Shown here: positions 16,039 through 24,474 of the stretch, one piece after another
Layout: each line of letters opens with the position of its first letter
How positions within the stretch are numbered: the first letter of the stretch is position 1
From: Cellulomonas soli
GTDB taxonomy: Bacteria > Actinomycetota > Actinomycetes > Actinomycetales > Cellulomonadaceae
DNA: 64,000 bases
Direction: 5' to 3'
Assembly (NCBI RefSeq): GCF_013409305.1
Contig: NZ_JACBZJ010000001.1
Location: 558,001 to 622,000 of the forward strand
The notes under the pieces: model-generated
Told to the model about the DNA's origin: nothing
Database searches by the model: none
The model's input: only the letters and a program-made list of their open reading frames with translations
Made by a program: the position numbers and the translations under genes

Positions 16039-17439
16039 ATGAGCCCCGACAGCCCCGCCGTCCCCGGACCGGGTGGATCCGAGGAGTCCGCATGGGAGCA
16101 GATGCTGCGCTCCATGCTCGGCCCGGCCGCCGACGAGGCCATCGCGGAGATGCGCGCCCGAGGGCTCGACCCCGCCGCGCTCGCCGCGCAGTCCGGCCTG
16201 CCCGACGACCCCCAGGCCCTGCGAGCGGTCTTCGCGCAGATGCAGAACCTGCTCGCGGCGGGCGGCGACGAGCCCGTCAACTGGCAGGTCGCGCACGACC
16301 TCGCCCGGCAGCAGGCGTCCGTCGGCGGCGACCCGTCCCTCACGCCCGCCCAGACCCAGGCAGCCCTCGACGCCCTGTCCGTGGCCGAGCTGTGGCTCGA
16401 CGCGGCCACCGACCTGCCGCCCTCGACGGGCACGGCACGCGCCTGGAGCCGCGCCGAGTGGGTCGAGGCCACCCTGCCCACCTGGCGCACGCTCAGCGAG
16501 CCGGTCGCCTCGTCGCTGTCGATCGCCCTCGCCGAGACCCTCGGCGGTGCACTGCCCGAAGGTCTGGATACCGGCGCGCTGCCCGGCGCCGCCGCGATCG
16601 ACCCCACCGCGATGCTGCGCCGCCTCGGCTCGGCGGTCTTCGGCATGCAGGTCGGTCACGCCGCCGGCACGCTCGCCCGCGAGACCTTCGGCACCACGGA
16701 CATCGGCCTGCCGCTGCTCGACCGCCCCGCACCCGCACTCGTGCCGACCAACGTGGACGCGTTCGCCGAGGGCCTCGACGCCCCCGTCGAGGAGGTCCGG
16801 CTGTTCCTCGCGCTGCGTGAGGCCGCCGCGACCCGGCTGTTCACGCACGTGCCGTGGCTGCGCGCGCACCTGCTCGGCGCGGTCGACGCCTACGCGCGGG
16901 GCATCACGGTCGACGTCGACCAGCTCGAGGAGGCCGTGCGGTCCATCGACCCCTCCGACGCGGACGCCCTGCGCGAGGCCCTGTCCGGCGGCGTGTTCGC
17001 CCCGCACACCACGCCCGCGCAGCAGGCCGCGCTCGAACGCCTCGAGACCTCCCTCGCCCTGGTCGAGGGCTGGGTCGACGAGGTGGCCTCGACGGCCGCG
17101 CTCCCCCACCTGCCGCACACCGTGGCGCTGCGCGAGATGATCCGCCGCCGCCGTGCCGCCGGTGGCCCGGCCGAGCAGACGTTCGCCACCCTGGTCGGTC
17201 TCGAGCTGCGACCGCGGCGGCTGCGCGAGGCCTCCGCCCTGTGGGCCCAGATCGGCCGCGACGGGGGCACCGACGCGCGCGACGCCGTCTGGGACCACCC
17301 TGACCTGCTGCCCACGACCGAGGACCTCGACGACCCCACGGGCTACACCGCCCGGCGCGCCGCGGCCGTCGACGAGTCGGCCGACCTGGACCGCGCCCTG
17401 GCGGAGATCCTCGGCGAGGAGCCCGGCACGCAGGAGTGA
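16039..17439 (+). CDS. DUF2342 zincin-like (TIGR03624-type) protein
   Basis: A 466-residue actinobacterial protein usually annotated as a zinc-dependent metalloprotease or F420-associated hydrolase. The conserved core is visible (LFTHVPWLRAHLLGAVDAY followed by ARGI; PHTVALREMIRRRR; FATLVGLELRPRRLREA). A canonical HExxH is not present: the corresponding helix reads REAAATRLFTH, so metal-dependent catalysis may be lost or use other residues. ATG 16039 has AGGAGG 6 nt upstream. It is divergent from the epimerase/PDZ-Lon unit and convergent with the YgjP-like peptidase, a conserved neighbourhood that suggests a shared role in envelope or protein quality control. Confidence 0.82.
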   Translation: MSPDSPAVPGPGGSEESAWEQMLRSMLGPAADEAIAEMRARGLDPAALAAQSGLPDDPQALRAVFAQMQNLLAAGGDEPVNWQVAHDLARQQASVGGDPSLTPAQTQAALDALSVAELWLDAATDLPPSTGTARAWSRAEWVEATLPTWRTLSEPVASSLSIALAETLGGALPEGLDTGALPGAAAIDPTAMLRRLGSAVFGMQVGHAAGTLARETFGTTDIGLPLLDRPAPALVPTNVDAFAEGLDAPVEEVRLFLALREAAATRLFTHVPWLRAHLLGAVDAYARGITVDVDQLEEAVRSIDPSDADALREALSGGVFAPHTTPAQQAALERLETSLALVEGWVDEVASTAALPHLPHTVALREMIRRRRAAGGPAEQTFATLVGLELRPRRLREASALWAQIGRDGGTDARDAVWDHPDLLPTTEDLDDPTGYTARRAAAVDESADLDRALAEILGEEPGTQE

Positions 17440-17460
17440 GCGCCCGGCGGGCGGTGCCCG

Positions 17461-18195
17461 TCAGACCGTGACGTCGTCCGCGCGGACCCGGCGCGGCACC
17501 GCCGGCAGACCGGTCGGCCGGTCCCCGCCGGTCGCGCCGTCGGTCTGTTCGTCGAACCGTGCGTCGAGCTGTTCGTCGATCTCGAGCTCCACGCCGTCGT
17601 GCTCCGGCTCGTGCTCGTGCGCGTCGTCGTCCTCGTCCCGACTCGCACCGCCGTCGCCCTCGCCGTCAGATCGGTGGTCCCCGTGGCGCTCACCCGCGAA
17701 CGTGTACCCCTCGAGGAACCCCCGCGCGCGAGCCGTCCGCGGGTAGCGGTCCAGCTCCGCCCAGAACTCCGGACCGTGCCCGGCGTGCAGCAGGTGCGTC
17801 AGCTCGTGCAGCAGCACGTAGTCCAGCACCCAGCGCGGCATGCCCCGCACCCGGTCGGAGATGCGGATCGTCCCGTCCGTCGGCGTGCACGACCCCCAGC
17901 GCCGCCCCTGGTTCGTCGACCAGGTCACGCTCGTCGGCACCGCACGCCCGTCCAGGTAGCGCGCCGACAGCTCACCGGCGCGCGTCGCCAGCTCGACGTC
18001 CGACGGCTTGCGCCGACGCTCCTGGGCCGCGAGCCGCGCGAGCATCCGGCGCACCCACTCGTGCTCCTGGGCGCGCGTGAACCGCGCCGGGATCGCCACG
18101 ATCGTGCGCTCGCCCTCGCGCCAGGCGGTCACCGTCCGTGCACGACGGCGCGAGCGGCGGACCTCGACCTGCGTCAGGTCGTGCGTGGGGTGCAC
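17461..18195 (-). CDS. YgjP-like (DUF45, M48-annotated) metallopeptidase
   Basis: A 244-residue zinc peptidase. The family signature GRRWGSC (near 97-103) precedes the zinc site HELTHLLHAGH with H130, E131, H134 and third ligand H140, followed by FWAELDRYPR. After residue 170 is an acidic, histidine-containing tail (DDDAHEHEPEHDG) beyond the normal domain, probably disordered. GTG 18195 lies 7 nt after TAGCGT, giving a leaderless start at the expected N-terminus; the longer upstream reading is not protein-like. Relatives resemble WSS1/SprT proteases acting on DNA-protein crosslinks, but the substrate of this branch is unknown. Confidence 0.9.
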   Translation of the reverse strand: MHPTHDLTQVEVRRSRRRARTVTAWREGERTIVAIPARFTRAQEHEWVRRMLARLAAQERRRKPSDVELATRAGELSARYLDGRAVPTSVTWSTNQGRRWGSCTPTDGTIRISDRVRGMPRWVLDYVLLHELTHLLHAGHGPEFWAELDRYPRTARARGFLEGYTFAGERHGDHRSDGEGDGGASRDEDDDAHEHEPEHDGVELEIDEQLDARFDEQTDGATGGDRPTGLPAVPRRVRADDVTV

Positions 18196-18300
18196 GAGCC
18201 GAACGCTAGTCCTTGACACCGGGGTCGTCACGGCATCCCGGGCTCGTCGTGTCCCGGCGAGTCCCGGTCCGAACGCGCTACCGGCCGGCCCAGGTCGGTC

Positions 18301-18306
18301 TACTGT
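18301..18306 (+). promoter_or_regulatory. -10 box upstream of the zinc-ribbon gene
   Basis: TACTGT about 85 bp before the DUF5679 start codon; the -35 is weak. The gene has a good ribosome-binding site, so a leadered mRNA fits. Confidence 0.4.
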
Positions 18307-18391
18307 GGGCGGCGCGCGGGCGCCCCCTGCACTGATCCCGCGCCGCCGGCCGGCGGTCCCCGTCCGGTGCATGGACCGAAGGAGGACCTAG

Positions 18392-18550
18392 ATGCCTGAG
18401 ACGTACGCGGGAGAGTTCTACTGCGTGAAGTGCAAGGAGAAGCGCGAGGCCGAGGGTGACGTGGTGATCTCCGAGTCGGGTCGCCGGATGGCCAAGGCCA
18501 CCTGCCCGGTCTGCGGCACGAAGCTCAACCGCATCCTCGGCAAGGCCTGA
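18392..18550 (+). CDS. DUF5679 small zinc-ribbon protein
   Basis: A 52-residue protein with two CxxC knuckles (YCVKCKEK and TCPVCGTK) that would bind one zinc ion. GGAGGA lies 8 nt before the ATG and a terminator follows directly, so it forms a monocistronic unit. It is conserved in actinobacteria, with unknown function; by size and fold it could bind RNA, DNA or a larger enzyme. Too short for most default gene finders, but the RBS, codon use and terminator leave little doubt. Confidence 0.9.
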   Translation: MPETYAGEFYCVKCKEKREAEGDVVISESGRRMAKATCPVCGTKLNRILGKA

Positions 18551-18565
18551 GCACCACCGAACTTC

Positions 18566-18604
18566 CCGCAGGGGCGTCGTCCGACCAGGACGGCGCCCCT
18601 GCGG
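18566..18604 (+). terminator. Terminator after the zinc-ribbon gene
   Basis: CCGCAGGGGCG and CGCCCCTGCGG form an 11-bp perfect outer stem with an inner GTCC/GGAC pairing, 15 bp after the DUF5679 stop. Confidence 0.75.
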
Positions 18605-18689
18605 CGTCCCACCCTTGTGGACAGCACCGGACGCCCCGCCGGTCGTGCGTGAGAGTGTTCCGCCCGTCGACGACGAAGGGGGACCACCG

Positions 18690-19784
18690 ATGACCGTTCG
18701 CCTGCGCCCCGGGCTGCGTGTGCTGCGGCGCACGGACACCGAGGTCCAGGTCGGCACCGACCCGCGCTGGGCCGTGCGGCTGACCGACCTGCGACCTGCC
18801 GAGGTCGAGGCGCTCGTCGCGGTCGACGCTCTCACCGACCTGCGCTCCCTCGGCCGCCACGCGCGCCTGTCCCCCGCACGGCTCGGCCCGCTCGTCGACG
18901 CCCTGCAGGAAGCCGGGCTGACCGTGGACGAGGACCGGTCCCGCACCCTGCCCGGACCCGCCACGGTCGAGGCCGCCGCCGTCAGCCTGGCCCGGGGCGG
19001 GACGGACCCCGGAGCGCTGCTGCGCGCCCGTGCCGCACGCAGCGTCGGTGTCCTCGGGCTCGGGCCCGTCGGGCTGGGCATCGCGGTCACGCTCGCGGCC
19101 GCAGGCGTCGGCACCCTCGTGCTCGACGACGAACGTCCCGTCCGATCGGCCGACGTCGGCCCCTGCGGCTACCGGTGGAGCGACGCGGGGTCGATGCGGT
19201 CGACCGCGTCCGCCCGGATCCTGCGCGACGTGCGGCCCGAGATCCGGCTGGGGCAGACCGACGAGCCCGACGTCCTCGTCCTGGTCGAGCACGGCGCCGC
19301 GGCGCCCGAGCGTGCGCACGTGCTGCTGACGTCCGGGCTGCCCCACCTGTCCGTCGTGGTGCGCGAGGCCGGCATCGTCGTCGGGCCGTTCGTGCAGCCG
19401 TCGGACCCCCACCCCGGCGCGTGCCTGCGCTGCCTGGACCTGCACCGCGTCGACCTCGACCCGTCGTGGCCGGTGGTCGCCGCACAGCTCGCCGCGGCCA
19501 CGCACGTCACCCGGCCCGACGCAGGCCCCGGCGCCCGGGGAACCCCGCTGGACGAGCCGGTCGTGGTCTCCGCGATGGCGGCCGCGGTGGCCGCGGCCGA
19601 CGTCCTGGCGGTGCTCGACGGCTGCGTGCCGCGCACCCGGTCGACCACCGTCGAGATCGCCGTCCCGGACGCGGTGCCCCGTGAACGCAGCTGGGCGGTG
19701 CACCCCTCCTGCGGGTGCACCGCCCTGCCGGGGGTCGACGCCGTCGGTGACGGCGGTCGACCTCGGTCCCCCCTGCCGGTCTGA
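18690..19784 (+). CDS. ThiF/E1-like protein (TOMM-precursor leader-binding type)
   Basis: A 364-residue protein. The N-terminal 95 residues resemble a leader-peptide-binding winged-helix region; residues from about 112 form an E1/ThiF Rossmann domain (VGVLGLGPVGLGIAVTLAA, then LVLDDERPV). A likely structural zinc site uses CLRCLD and CGC near the end. The usual adenylation residues of active ThiF (a conserved aspartate-lysine pair) are not obvious. In bacteria such proteins pair with a YcaO cyclodehydratase to modify peptides, but no YcaO, precursor peptide or modifying enzyme lies nearby, so it is a stand-alone member whose partner is unknown. ATG 18690 has GGGGG 6 nt upstream. Confidence 0.8.
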   Translation: MTVRLRPGLRVLRRTDTEVQVGTDPRWAVRLTDLRPAEVEALVAVDALTDLRSLGRHARLSPARLGPLVDALQEAGLTVDEDRSRTLPGPATVEAAAVSLARGGTDPGALLRARAARSVGVLGLGPVGLGIAVTLAAAGVGTLVLDDERPVRSADVGPCGYRWSDAGSMRSTASARILRDVRPEIRLGQTDEPDVLVLVEHGAAAPERAHVLLTSGLPHLSVVVREAGIVVGPFVQPSDPHPGACLRCLDLHRVDLDPSWPVVAAQLAAATHVTRPDAGPGARGTPLDEPVVVSAMAAAVAAADVLAVLDGCVPRTRSTTVEIAVPDAVPRERSWAVHPSCGCTALPGVDAVGDGGRPRSPLPV

Positions 19785-19820
19785 CCTGCGCCTACGTGCC
19801 GTCGGCGCCGGTGACCGCCG

Positions 19821-19853
19821 CCCCGGGTGCTCTCTGCCGAGAGCCGCCCGGGG
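19821..19853. terminator. Bidirectional terminator between ThiF-like gene and whiB7
   Basis: Nested hairpin with CCCCGGG/CCCGGGG outside and GCTCTC/GAGAGC inside, in the 73-bp convergent gap. Confidence 0.65.
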
Positions 19854-19857
19854 CCGG

Positions 19858-20256
19858 TCATGCCGCCGCGGTCCGGTCCTTTCGCGGCCGCCCACGGCCC
19901 CGCTTGGTCGCGACGACCGCCCCGGCCACGAAGACCTGGCCGCCCCACACGCCCCACGGCTCCTCCCGCTCGAGCGCCCCGGCGAGGCACCCCTCGATCA
20001 GCGGGCACTCGCGGCACAGCGCCTTGGCACGCTCGACCTCGACCGTGCGCTCGGCGAACCACAGCTCGGAGTCGTTGTTCCGGCACGGGATGAGGTCCGC
20101 GACGAGGCGGTTGAACTGACGACGGTCGTCGACCGTCGACCGCGTGGCCGACGGCTGCGGGGTCGAGATCGTCGGGCGGGTCTCGGTCGGGGCGTCGGTC
20201 GATGGCCAAGGGCCGGATCCGACCCGGTCGGTGTCGAGCAGCGTCGTGAGCCGCAC
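19858..20256 (-). CDS. whiB7: WhiB7-type iron-sulfur transcription factor
   Basis: A 132-residue WhiB-like regulator. Four cysteines for a 4Fe-4S cluster (C58, C81, C84, C90), the GVWGG turn at 102-106 that contacts sigma-A, and a C-terminal AT-hook (KRGRGRPRK, 118-126) are diagnostic of WhiB7/WblC. In mycobacteria and streptomycetes this protein activates intrinsic antibiotic-resistance genes when ribosomes stall. GTG 20256 is preceded by AGGAGG. The N-terminus before C58 is longer than usual and Thr/Pro-rich. The 340-nt leader upstream contains a small ORF, a terminator and a WhiB7-type promoter, so expression is probably controlled by attenuation plus autoactivation. Confidence 0.95.
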   Translation of the reverse strand: MRLTTLLDTDRVGSGPWPSTDAPTETRPTISTPQPSATRSTVDDRRQFNRLVADLIPCRNNDSELWFAERTVEVERAKALCRECPLIEGCLAGALEREEPWGVWGGQVFVAGAVVATKRGRGRPRKDRTAAA

Positions 20257-20348
20257 GATGTCCTCCTGATGTCCTTGCTGATGAACGTGGTGCGTCGGGC
20301 GGACCGACGGACCTGCCGTTCATCCCGAGGAGACGGGAGAAACAACGA

Positions 20349-20380
20349 GGCCGCGGATCCGAGTACGGAGTCCGCGGCCT
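20349..20380 (-). terminator. Intrinsic terminator (attenuator) in the whiB7 leader
   Basis: AGGCCGCGGA pairs perfectly with TCCGCGGCCT around a 12-nt loop, followed on the minus strand by TCGTTGTTTCT, the most U-rich run nearby. It lies between the small upstream ORF and whiB7, where it would stop transcription unless disrupted. Confidence 0.8.
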
Positions 20381-20398
20381 GGGCTGACCTGGTTCAGG

Positions 20399-20593
20399 TC
20401 AGAGCAGTGGAGCTCCGTGACAGAGGTGGGGATCGGTGCCGTTCGTGTGACGGCCGCGCAGCTGCGGTGCACCGCCGACATAGCCGGCGACGGACACAGG
20501 GCGCCCCTGGAACCGGACGCCGATGGGCGCGAGGGAACGCGGGACCGACACGGTCGACATGGTCGACGACGTGATCTCCGTGAACTTGTTCAT
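20399..20593 (-). CDS. Upstream ORF in the whiB7 leader
   Basis: A 64-residue reading frame starting MNKFTEITSSTMSTVS, ending 18 nt before the attenuator stem. It lacks any domain and resembles no family I know. Its promoter and terminator setting matches the regulatory uORFs of whiB7/wblC genes, in which ribosome stalling during translation prevents terminator formation. A GTG two codons earlier (20596-20605 region) is an alternative start. The stop codon lies inside a perfect 7-bp hairpin (TGACCTG-AAC-CAGGTCA, 20385-20401) that may be part of the switch. The peptide itself may have no function. Confidence 0.7.
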   Translation of the reverse strand: MNKFTEITSSTMSTVSVPRSLAPIGVRFQGRPVSVAGYVGGAPQLRGRHTNGTDPHLCHGAPLL

Positions 20594-20668
20594 CACTGCA
20601 CCCACCCCCTCTCCGGTTCGGACCTCGACGCGTCGGACGCGCGGATCTGCTCTACAAGGACGTGGATC

Positions 20669-20707
20669 ACCCTAGGACGGCCTTGCGACGCACGACAACC
20701 GATTATT
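20669..20707 (-). promoter_or_regulatory. Probable WhiB7-autoactivated promoter
   Basis: Minus strand TTGTCG (20693-20698), 18-nt spacer, TAGGGT (20669-20674). An AT-rich patch (AATAAT, 20702-20707) sits 3 bp upstream of the -35, exactly where the WhiB7 AT-hook binds in known WhiB7 promoters. The patch is conspicuous in this GC-rich DNA. Confidence 0.75.
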
Positions 20708-20725
20708 CGAACGAGTTTCGGCGGA

Positions 20726-22783
20726 TCATTCCGAGGCGCCGTCGGCAGCACTGTCGCGGACGACCACGAGGAGCTCGAGGCCGTAGGAACCGAGCGTGCG
20801 CGCACCGATCCCGGCGACCTGGCCGAGCTCGGCCAGCGACGTCGGGAGGCGGCGGGCGACGGCCGTGATCGCGGCGTCCGACAGCACGCTCGTGGTCGTG
20901 CGCCCCAGCTCGTCGGCCGTGCGACGGCGCCACCGGGTGAGGCCGTCCACGACCCCGGGGTGAGGCTCGACGCGCTCGTCCAGGCCTGCGCCGCCACGGC
21001 CGGCGCCCGTCGCGCCACCCGTGCGAGCACCGCCACGGCCGCGGCCGACCGGTGCGTCACCCTGCGGCCAGAGGCCGTCGAGGAACCGGCTGCGGCGGCG
21101 GACCGCACGCGTACCCGGCGCGCGCGCCGCGGCGAACGACAGCTCAAGGCGCGCGCGGGCGCGCGTGACCCCCACGTAGAGCAGCCGCCGCTCCTCGGCC
21201 AGCTCGGCGTCGGTGTCGGCGAGCGCGAACGGCACCAGGCCCTCGGACAGCCCGACGAGGAACACCGCGTCCCACTCGAGGCCCTTCGCCGCGTGCAGCG
21301 AGGCCAGGGTCACGCCGTCGACCGTCGGCGCGTGCTGCGTGGCGTCGCGCTCGTCGAGCTCGGCGACCAGGTCGGCGACGGTCGCGCGGGTGCCACCGCG
21401 GGCCCGCTCGGCCTCCAGCTCGTCGGCCAGCGTCACGAGCGCCTGCATGGCGTCCCACCGGTCCCGGGCCGCACCGCGCGACTCGGGTGCGCGCTCGGCC
21501 CAGCCGCACGTGCGCAGCACGTCCCGCACCGCCTCGGTCATCGACTGGTCGTCCGCGGTCGCGCGGGCGGCACCGCGCAGCAGGACGATCGCCTCGCGCA
21601 CGTCACGTCGCGCGAAGAACCGTGCCCCGCCGCGCACCTGCGAGGCGATGCCGCTCGCGGCGAACGCCTGCTCGAACGCCTCCGACTGCGCGTTCGTCCG
21701 GTACAGCACCGCGATCTCGCGGGCGGGCACGCCCTCGGCGACCAGGCGAGCGACGCGATGGGCCACGCCCTGCGCCTCGTCCTCGTCGTCGGCGTAGGCC
21801 ACGTAGCGCACGTCCGGCCCGTCGGGTCGCTGCGCGATGAGCTGCAGCGGCTGGGGTCCGCCCGCGCGACGCGTGGGCGCGAGCAGACGGTTGGCCAGGG
21901 ACACGACCTGCGGCGTCGACCGGTAGTCGCGCACGAGGCGGACCACCGTGGCGCGCGGGTGGTCCTGCGCGAACGTCTGCAGGTGGTACGGGGTGGCGCC
22001 GGCGAAGGAGTAGATCGTCTGGCTCGGGTCGCCGACCACGCACAGCTCGTGCCGCCCGCCCAGCCACTGGCGCAGCAGGAACTGCTGCAACGGGCTCACG
22101 TCCTGGTACTCGTCGACGACGAAGTGCCGGTACTGGGCGCGCACCTCCTCGGCGATCTCACCGCGCTGCACGAGCATGCCGGCCAGGTCGAGCAGCACGT
22201 CCTCGAAGTCGATGACGCCACGCTCGGCCTTCGTCTCCTCGTACGCGGTGAGCAGGCGCGCGACCGCCTGCGCGTCGTACCCGGCCGGGATCGGGCGGCC
22301 CACCGCCTCGACGGCCTTCTCGTACTCGTCGGGCACGACGAGGGACACCTTCGACCACTCGATCTCCGCCGCGAGGTCACGCACGCCGACCCGGTCGACC
22401 GCGAGCCCGAGCCGACGGGCGGCGTCCGCGACGAGCGGTGCCTTCTGCTCGACCAGCCGGGGCGGTGCACCACCGACGACCTTGGGCCAGAAGAAGCCCA
22501 GCTGACGCAGCGCGGCCGCGTGGAACGTGCGGGCCTGGACACCGACGACACCGAGGTCGCGCAGCCGCACCCGCATCTCGCCGGCGGCCTTGGCGGTGAA
22601 CGTCACCGCGAGCACGCTGCCCGGGCGGTACACCCCCGTGCGCACCCCGTACGCGATGCGGTGCGTGATGGCCCGGGTCTTGCCGGTCCCCGCGCCCGCG
22701 AGCACGCAGACGGGTCCCCTCAGCGCGACCGCGACCTCTCGTTGGTCGGGGTCGAGGGCGTCGAGGAGGGCGTCGGCGGACAT
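20726..22783 (-). CDS. uvrD2: UvrD2-type DNA helicase with HRDC domain
   Basis: A 685-residue superfamily 1A 3'-5' helicase. Walker A GAGTGKT at 30-36, motif Ia FTAKAAGEM, Walker B DEYQD, motif III GDPSQTIYSFAGA, motif IV DYRST, motif V HAAKGLEWDAV and motif VI VGVTRAR are all present. A C-terminal HRDC-like helical domain (TSLAELGQVAGIGARTLGSYG) after a Gly/Arg linker marks the actinobacterial UvrD2 type, which is essential in mycobacteria. ATG 22783 follows GACACT by 7 nt (leaderless). It lies upstream of whiB7 on the same strand, but the whiB7 promoter and leader separate them. Confidence 0.95.
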   Translation of the reverse strand: MSADALLDALDPDQREVAVALRGPVCVLAGAGTGKTRAITHRIAYGVRTGVYRPGSVLAVTFTAKAAGEMRVRLRDLGVVGVQARTFHAAALRQLGFFWPKVVGGAPPRLVEQKAPLVADAARRLGLAVDRVGVRDLAAEIEWSKVSLVVPDEYEKAVEAVGRPIPAGYDAQAVARLLTAYEETKAERGVIDFEDVLLDLAGMLVQRGEIAEEVRAQYRHFVVDEYQDVSPLQQFLLRQWLGGRHELCVVGDPSQTIYSFAGATPYHLQTFAQDHPRATVVRLVRDYRSTPQVVSLANRLLAPTRRAGGPQPLQLIAQRPDGPDVRYVAYADDEDEAQGVAHRVARLVAEGVPAREIAVLYRTNAQSEAFEQAFAASGIASQVRGGARFFARRDVREAIVLLRGAARATADDQSMTEAVRDVLRTCGWAERAPESRGAARDRWDAMQALVTLADELEAERARGGTRATVADLVAELDERDATQHAPTVDGVTLASLHAAKGLEWDAVFLVGLSEGLVPFALADTDAELAEERRLLYVGVTRARARLELSFAAARAPGTRAVRRRSRFLDGLWPQGDAPVGRGRGGARTGGATGAGRGGAGLDERVEPHPGVVDGLTRWRRRTADELGRTTTSVLSDAAITAVARRLPTSLAELGQVAGIGARTLGSYGLELLVVVRDSAADGASE

Positions 22784-23028
22784 CGGGCCCAGTGTCGCAG
22801 CCGGGGACGACACCGCGGGCGCGCCGTCCCCCGCGGCAGCCCCCCGGGGCCGCTCCCAGCCACCCCGCAGGCGCGGACCGGGGGCCGCGAGACAGCACCG
22901 CAGGTGCTGCGGGAAGCATCGGCGCCCGCGCTCGGTTGTGCCCGGTGCCGGTGCGCACCCGCGGACCGAGGGGTCGTCGTGCGCCACGACGCGACGACCG
23001 GCCGCGCACGAGGAGACGACGAGGACCG

Positions 23029-23292
23029 ATGACGACGCAGACCCTGCCCCCGGCCGGAAGCGTGACCATGTACTCGACCACCTGGTGCGGGTACTGCCGC
23101 CGGCTCAAGACGCAGCTCGACTCGGCCGGCATCGGCTACGTCGAGGTCAACATCGAGGACCTGCCCGACGCGGCCGCCTACGTCGAGTCGGTCAACGGAG
23201 GCAACCAGACCGTGCCGACCGTCGTCTTCCCCGACGGGTCCGCGCTGACCAACCCCTCGCTGCTGGACGTGCGCGACCGCCTCGCCAACTGA
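23029..23292 (+). CDS. mrx1: Mycoredoxin-1
   Basis: An 87-residue glutaredoxin-fold protein with the CGYC active site (C20-C23) diagnostic of mycoredoxins that reduce mycothiol mixed disulfides. The TVPTVVFPDG cis-proline segment and GxxxT/ALTNPS helix are present. ATG 23029 is preceded by GAGGA. Its presence implies the organism uses mycothiol. It is divergent from uvrD2 and followed by a terminator. Confidence 0.94.
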   Translation: MTTQTLPPAGSVTMYSTTWCGYCRRLKTQLDSAGIGYVEVNIEDLPDAAAYVESVNGGNQTVPTVVFPDGSALTNPSLLDVRDRLAN

Positions 23293-23300
23293 GCGGTCAG

Positions 23301-23335
23301 GGGCCGTCGGGCGCGCAACCGACGTCCGACGGCCC
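23301..23335. terminator. Terminator between mrx1 and nudC
   Basis: Perfect 10-bp stem GGGCCGTCGG/CCGACGGCCC with a 15-nt loop in the 48-bp convergent gap. Confidence 0.7.
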
Positions 23336-23340
23336 GCAGA

Positions 23341-24309
23341 TCAGGCCGTCCAGTCGTCGGTGGGCAGCGCGCCCCCGAACCACTCCTCGATCAGGGCCCG
23401 CGCGATGGACGACCGCCCCGGCGGCACCACACTGCCGTCGCGGACGGCCTCGGCCAGCTCCGCGCGCGTGAACCACCGCGCGTCCCCCATCTCCTCGCCG
23501 TCCGCGGTCACCTCGACCGACAGCGCCCGGGCGCGGAAACCGAGCATCAGGGACGCCGGGAACGGCCACGGCTGGCTGCCGCGGTACTCGACCTCGCCGA
23601 CGGCGACCCGGGTCTCCTCGAGGACCTCGCGGCGCACCGCGTGCTCGAGGGACTCCCCCGACTCGACGAAACCCGCGAGCGTCGAGTACCGGCCCGCAGG
23701 CCACGCCACGGCGTGCCCGAGCAGCAGCCGGTCGTCATCGTCGACGACCGCCATGATCACCGCGGGATCCGTGCGCGGGTAGTGCTCGGACCCGTCCTGC
23801 ACGCACGTGCGCGACCACCCGGCCTGCGTCACCCGCGTCGGGGACCCACAGCGCGGGCAGTGCCGGTGGTTCGCGTGCCAGGCAGCGAGGGCGACAGCCG
23901 TCGTGGCGAGCCCGGCGTCACGGGCGGACAGCAGCGCGCCGAGGACACGCAACGACGCGAACCGCACGCCACCGTCCTGCCCGGTCGGGGGCGTCTGACC
24001 CTCGGCGGGAGCCGGCCCGTGCAACGCGAGGTAGTGCGTGCCCTCGTCGTCCCTGCCGAGGAACACCCAGCCGTCGTCGTCCCCAGTCGCGGCGACCGCC
24101 GGGTCGATGGCTCGCACGTCGCGCAGCTGCGCGGGCGACAGGAGCAGCAGCGCCACACCCTCGTCGTCGACCGCCGTCAGACCGTCCCGCAGCAGCAGGA
24201 CCCGGGTCCGCTCGTCCGCGAGGGCACCGGCCACGAGGTCGGCACGACCACGCAGCTCGGCCGCACGGTCCACGGCAGCACGGGACAGGGGAAGCTCGTC
24301 GACGACCAC
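23341..24309 (-). CDS. nudC: NAD(+) diphosphatase (NudC)
   Basis: A 322-residue Nudix hydrolase that splits NAD(H) and removes NAD caps from RNA. Zinc-ribbon CPRCG near residue 176 with a following C-x-HYPR region, Nudix box (GFVESGESLEHAVRREV..., with the REVLEE core) and the NudC-specific SQPWPFP are all visible. GTG 24309 lies 6 nt after TACGGT, suggesting a leaderless message; an in-frame start a few codons later is possible. Convergent with mrx1 and divergent from the phosphotransferase. Confidence 0.93.
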   Translation of the reverse strand: MVVDELPLSRAAVDRAAELRGRADLVAGALADERTRVLLLRDGLTAVDDEGVALLLLSPAQLRDVRAIDPAVAATGDDDGWVFLGRDDEGTHYLALHGPAPAEGQTPPTGQDGGVRFASLRVLGALLSARDAGLATTAVALAAWHANHRHCPRCGSPTRVTQAGWSRTCVQDGSEHYPRTDPAVIMAVVDDDDRLLLGHAVAWPAGRYSTLAGFVESGESLEHAVRREVLEETRVAVGEVEYRGSQPWPFPASLMLGFRARALSVEVTADGEEMGDARWFTRAELAEAVRDGSVVPPGRSSIARALIEEWFGGALPTDDWTA

Positions 24310-24474
24310 CCGCCCACCGTACGCACCCGCGGTGCACGACCAGCGCACGGGTCGACGCCCGGACCGACGCGACCGGCACGAACGCCCCGTGCGCCACCCG
24401 AACGGGGCGAAACGGGCACGGACACGCCGCACGGGCACCGCGGCCCCTACCGCGCGGCGACCTAGGCTGGGGTC

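Noticed and set aside
20417..23032. 871-codon frame opposite uvrD2
   Set aside because: Mirror frame of a well supported helicase; no domain, no start signals.
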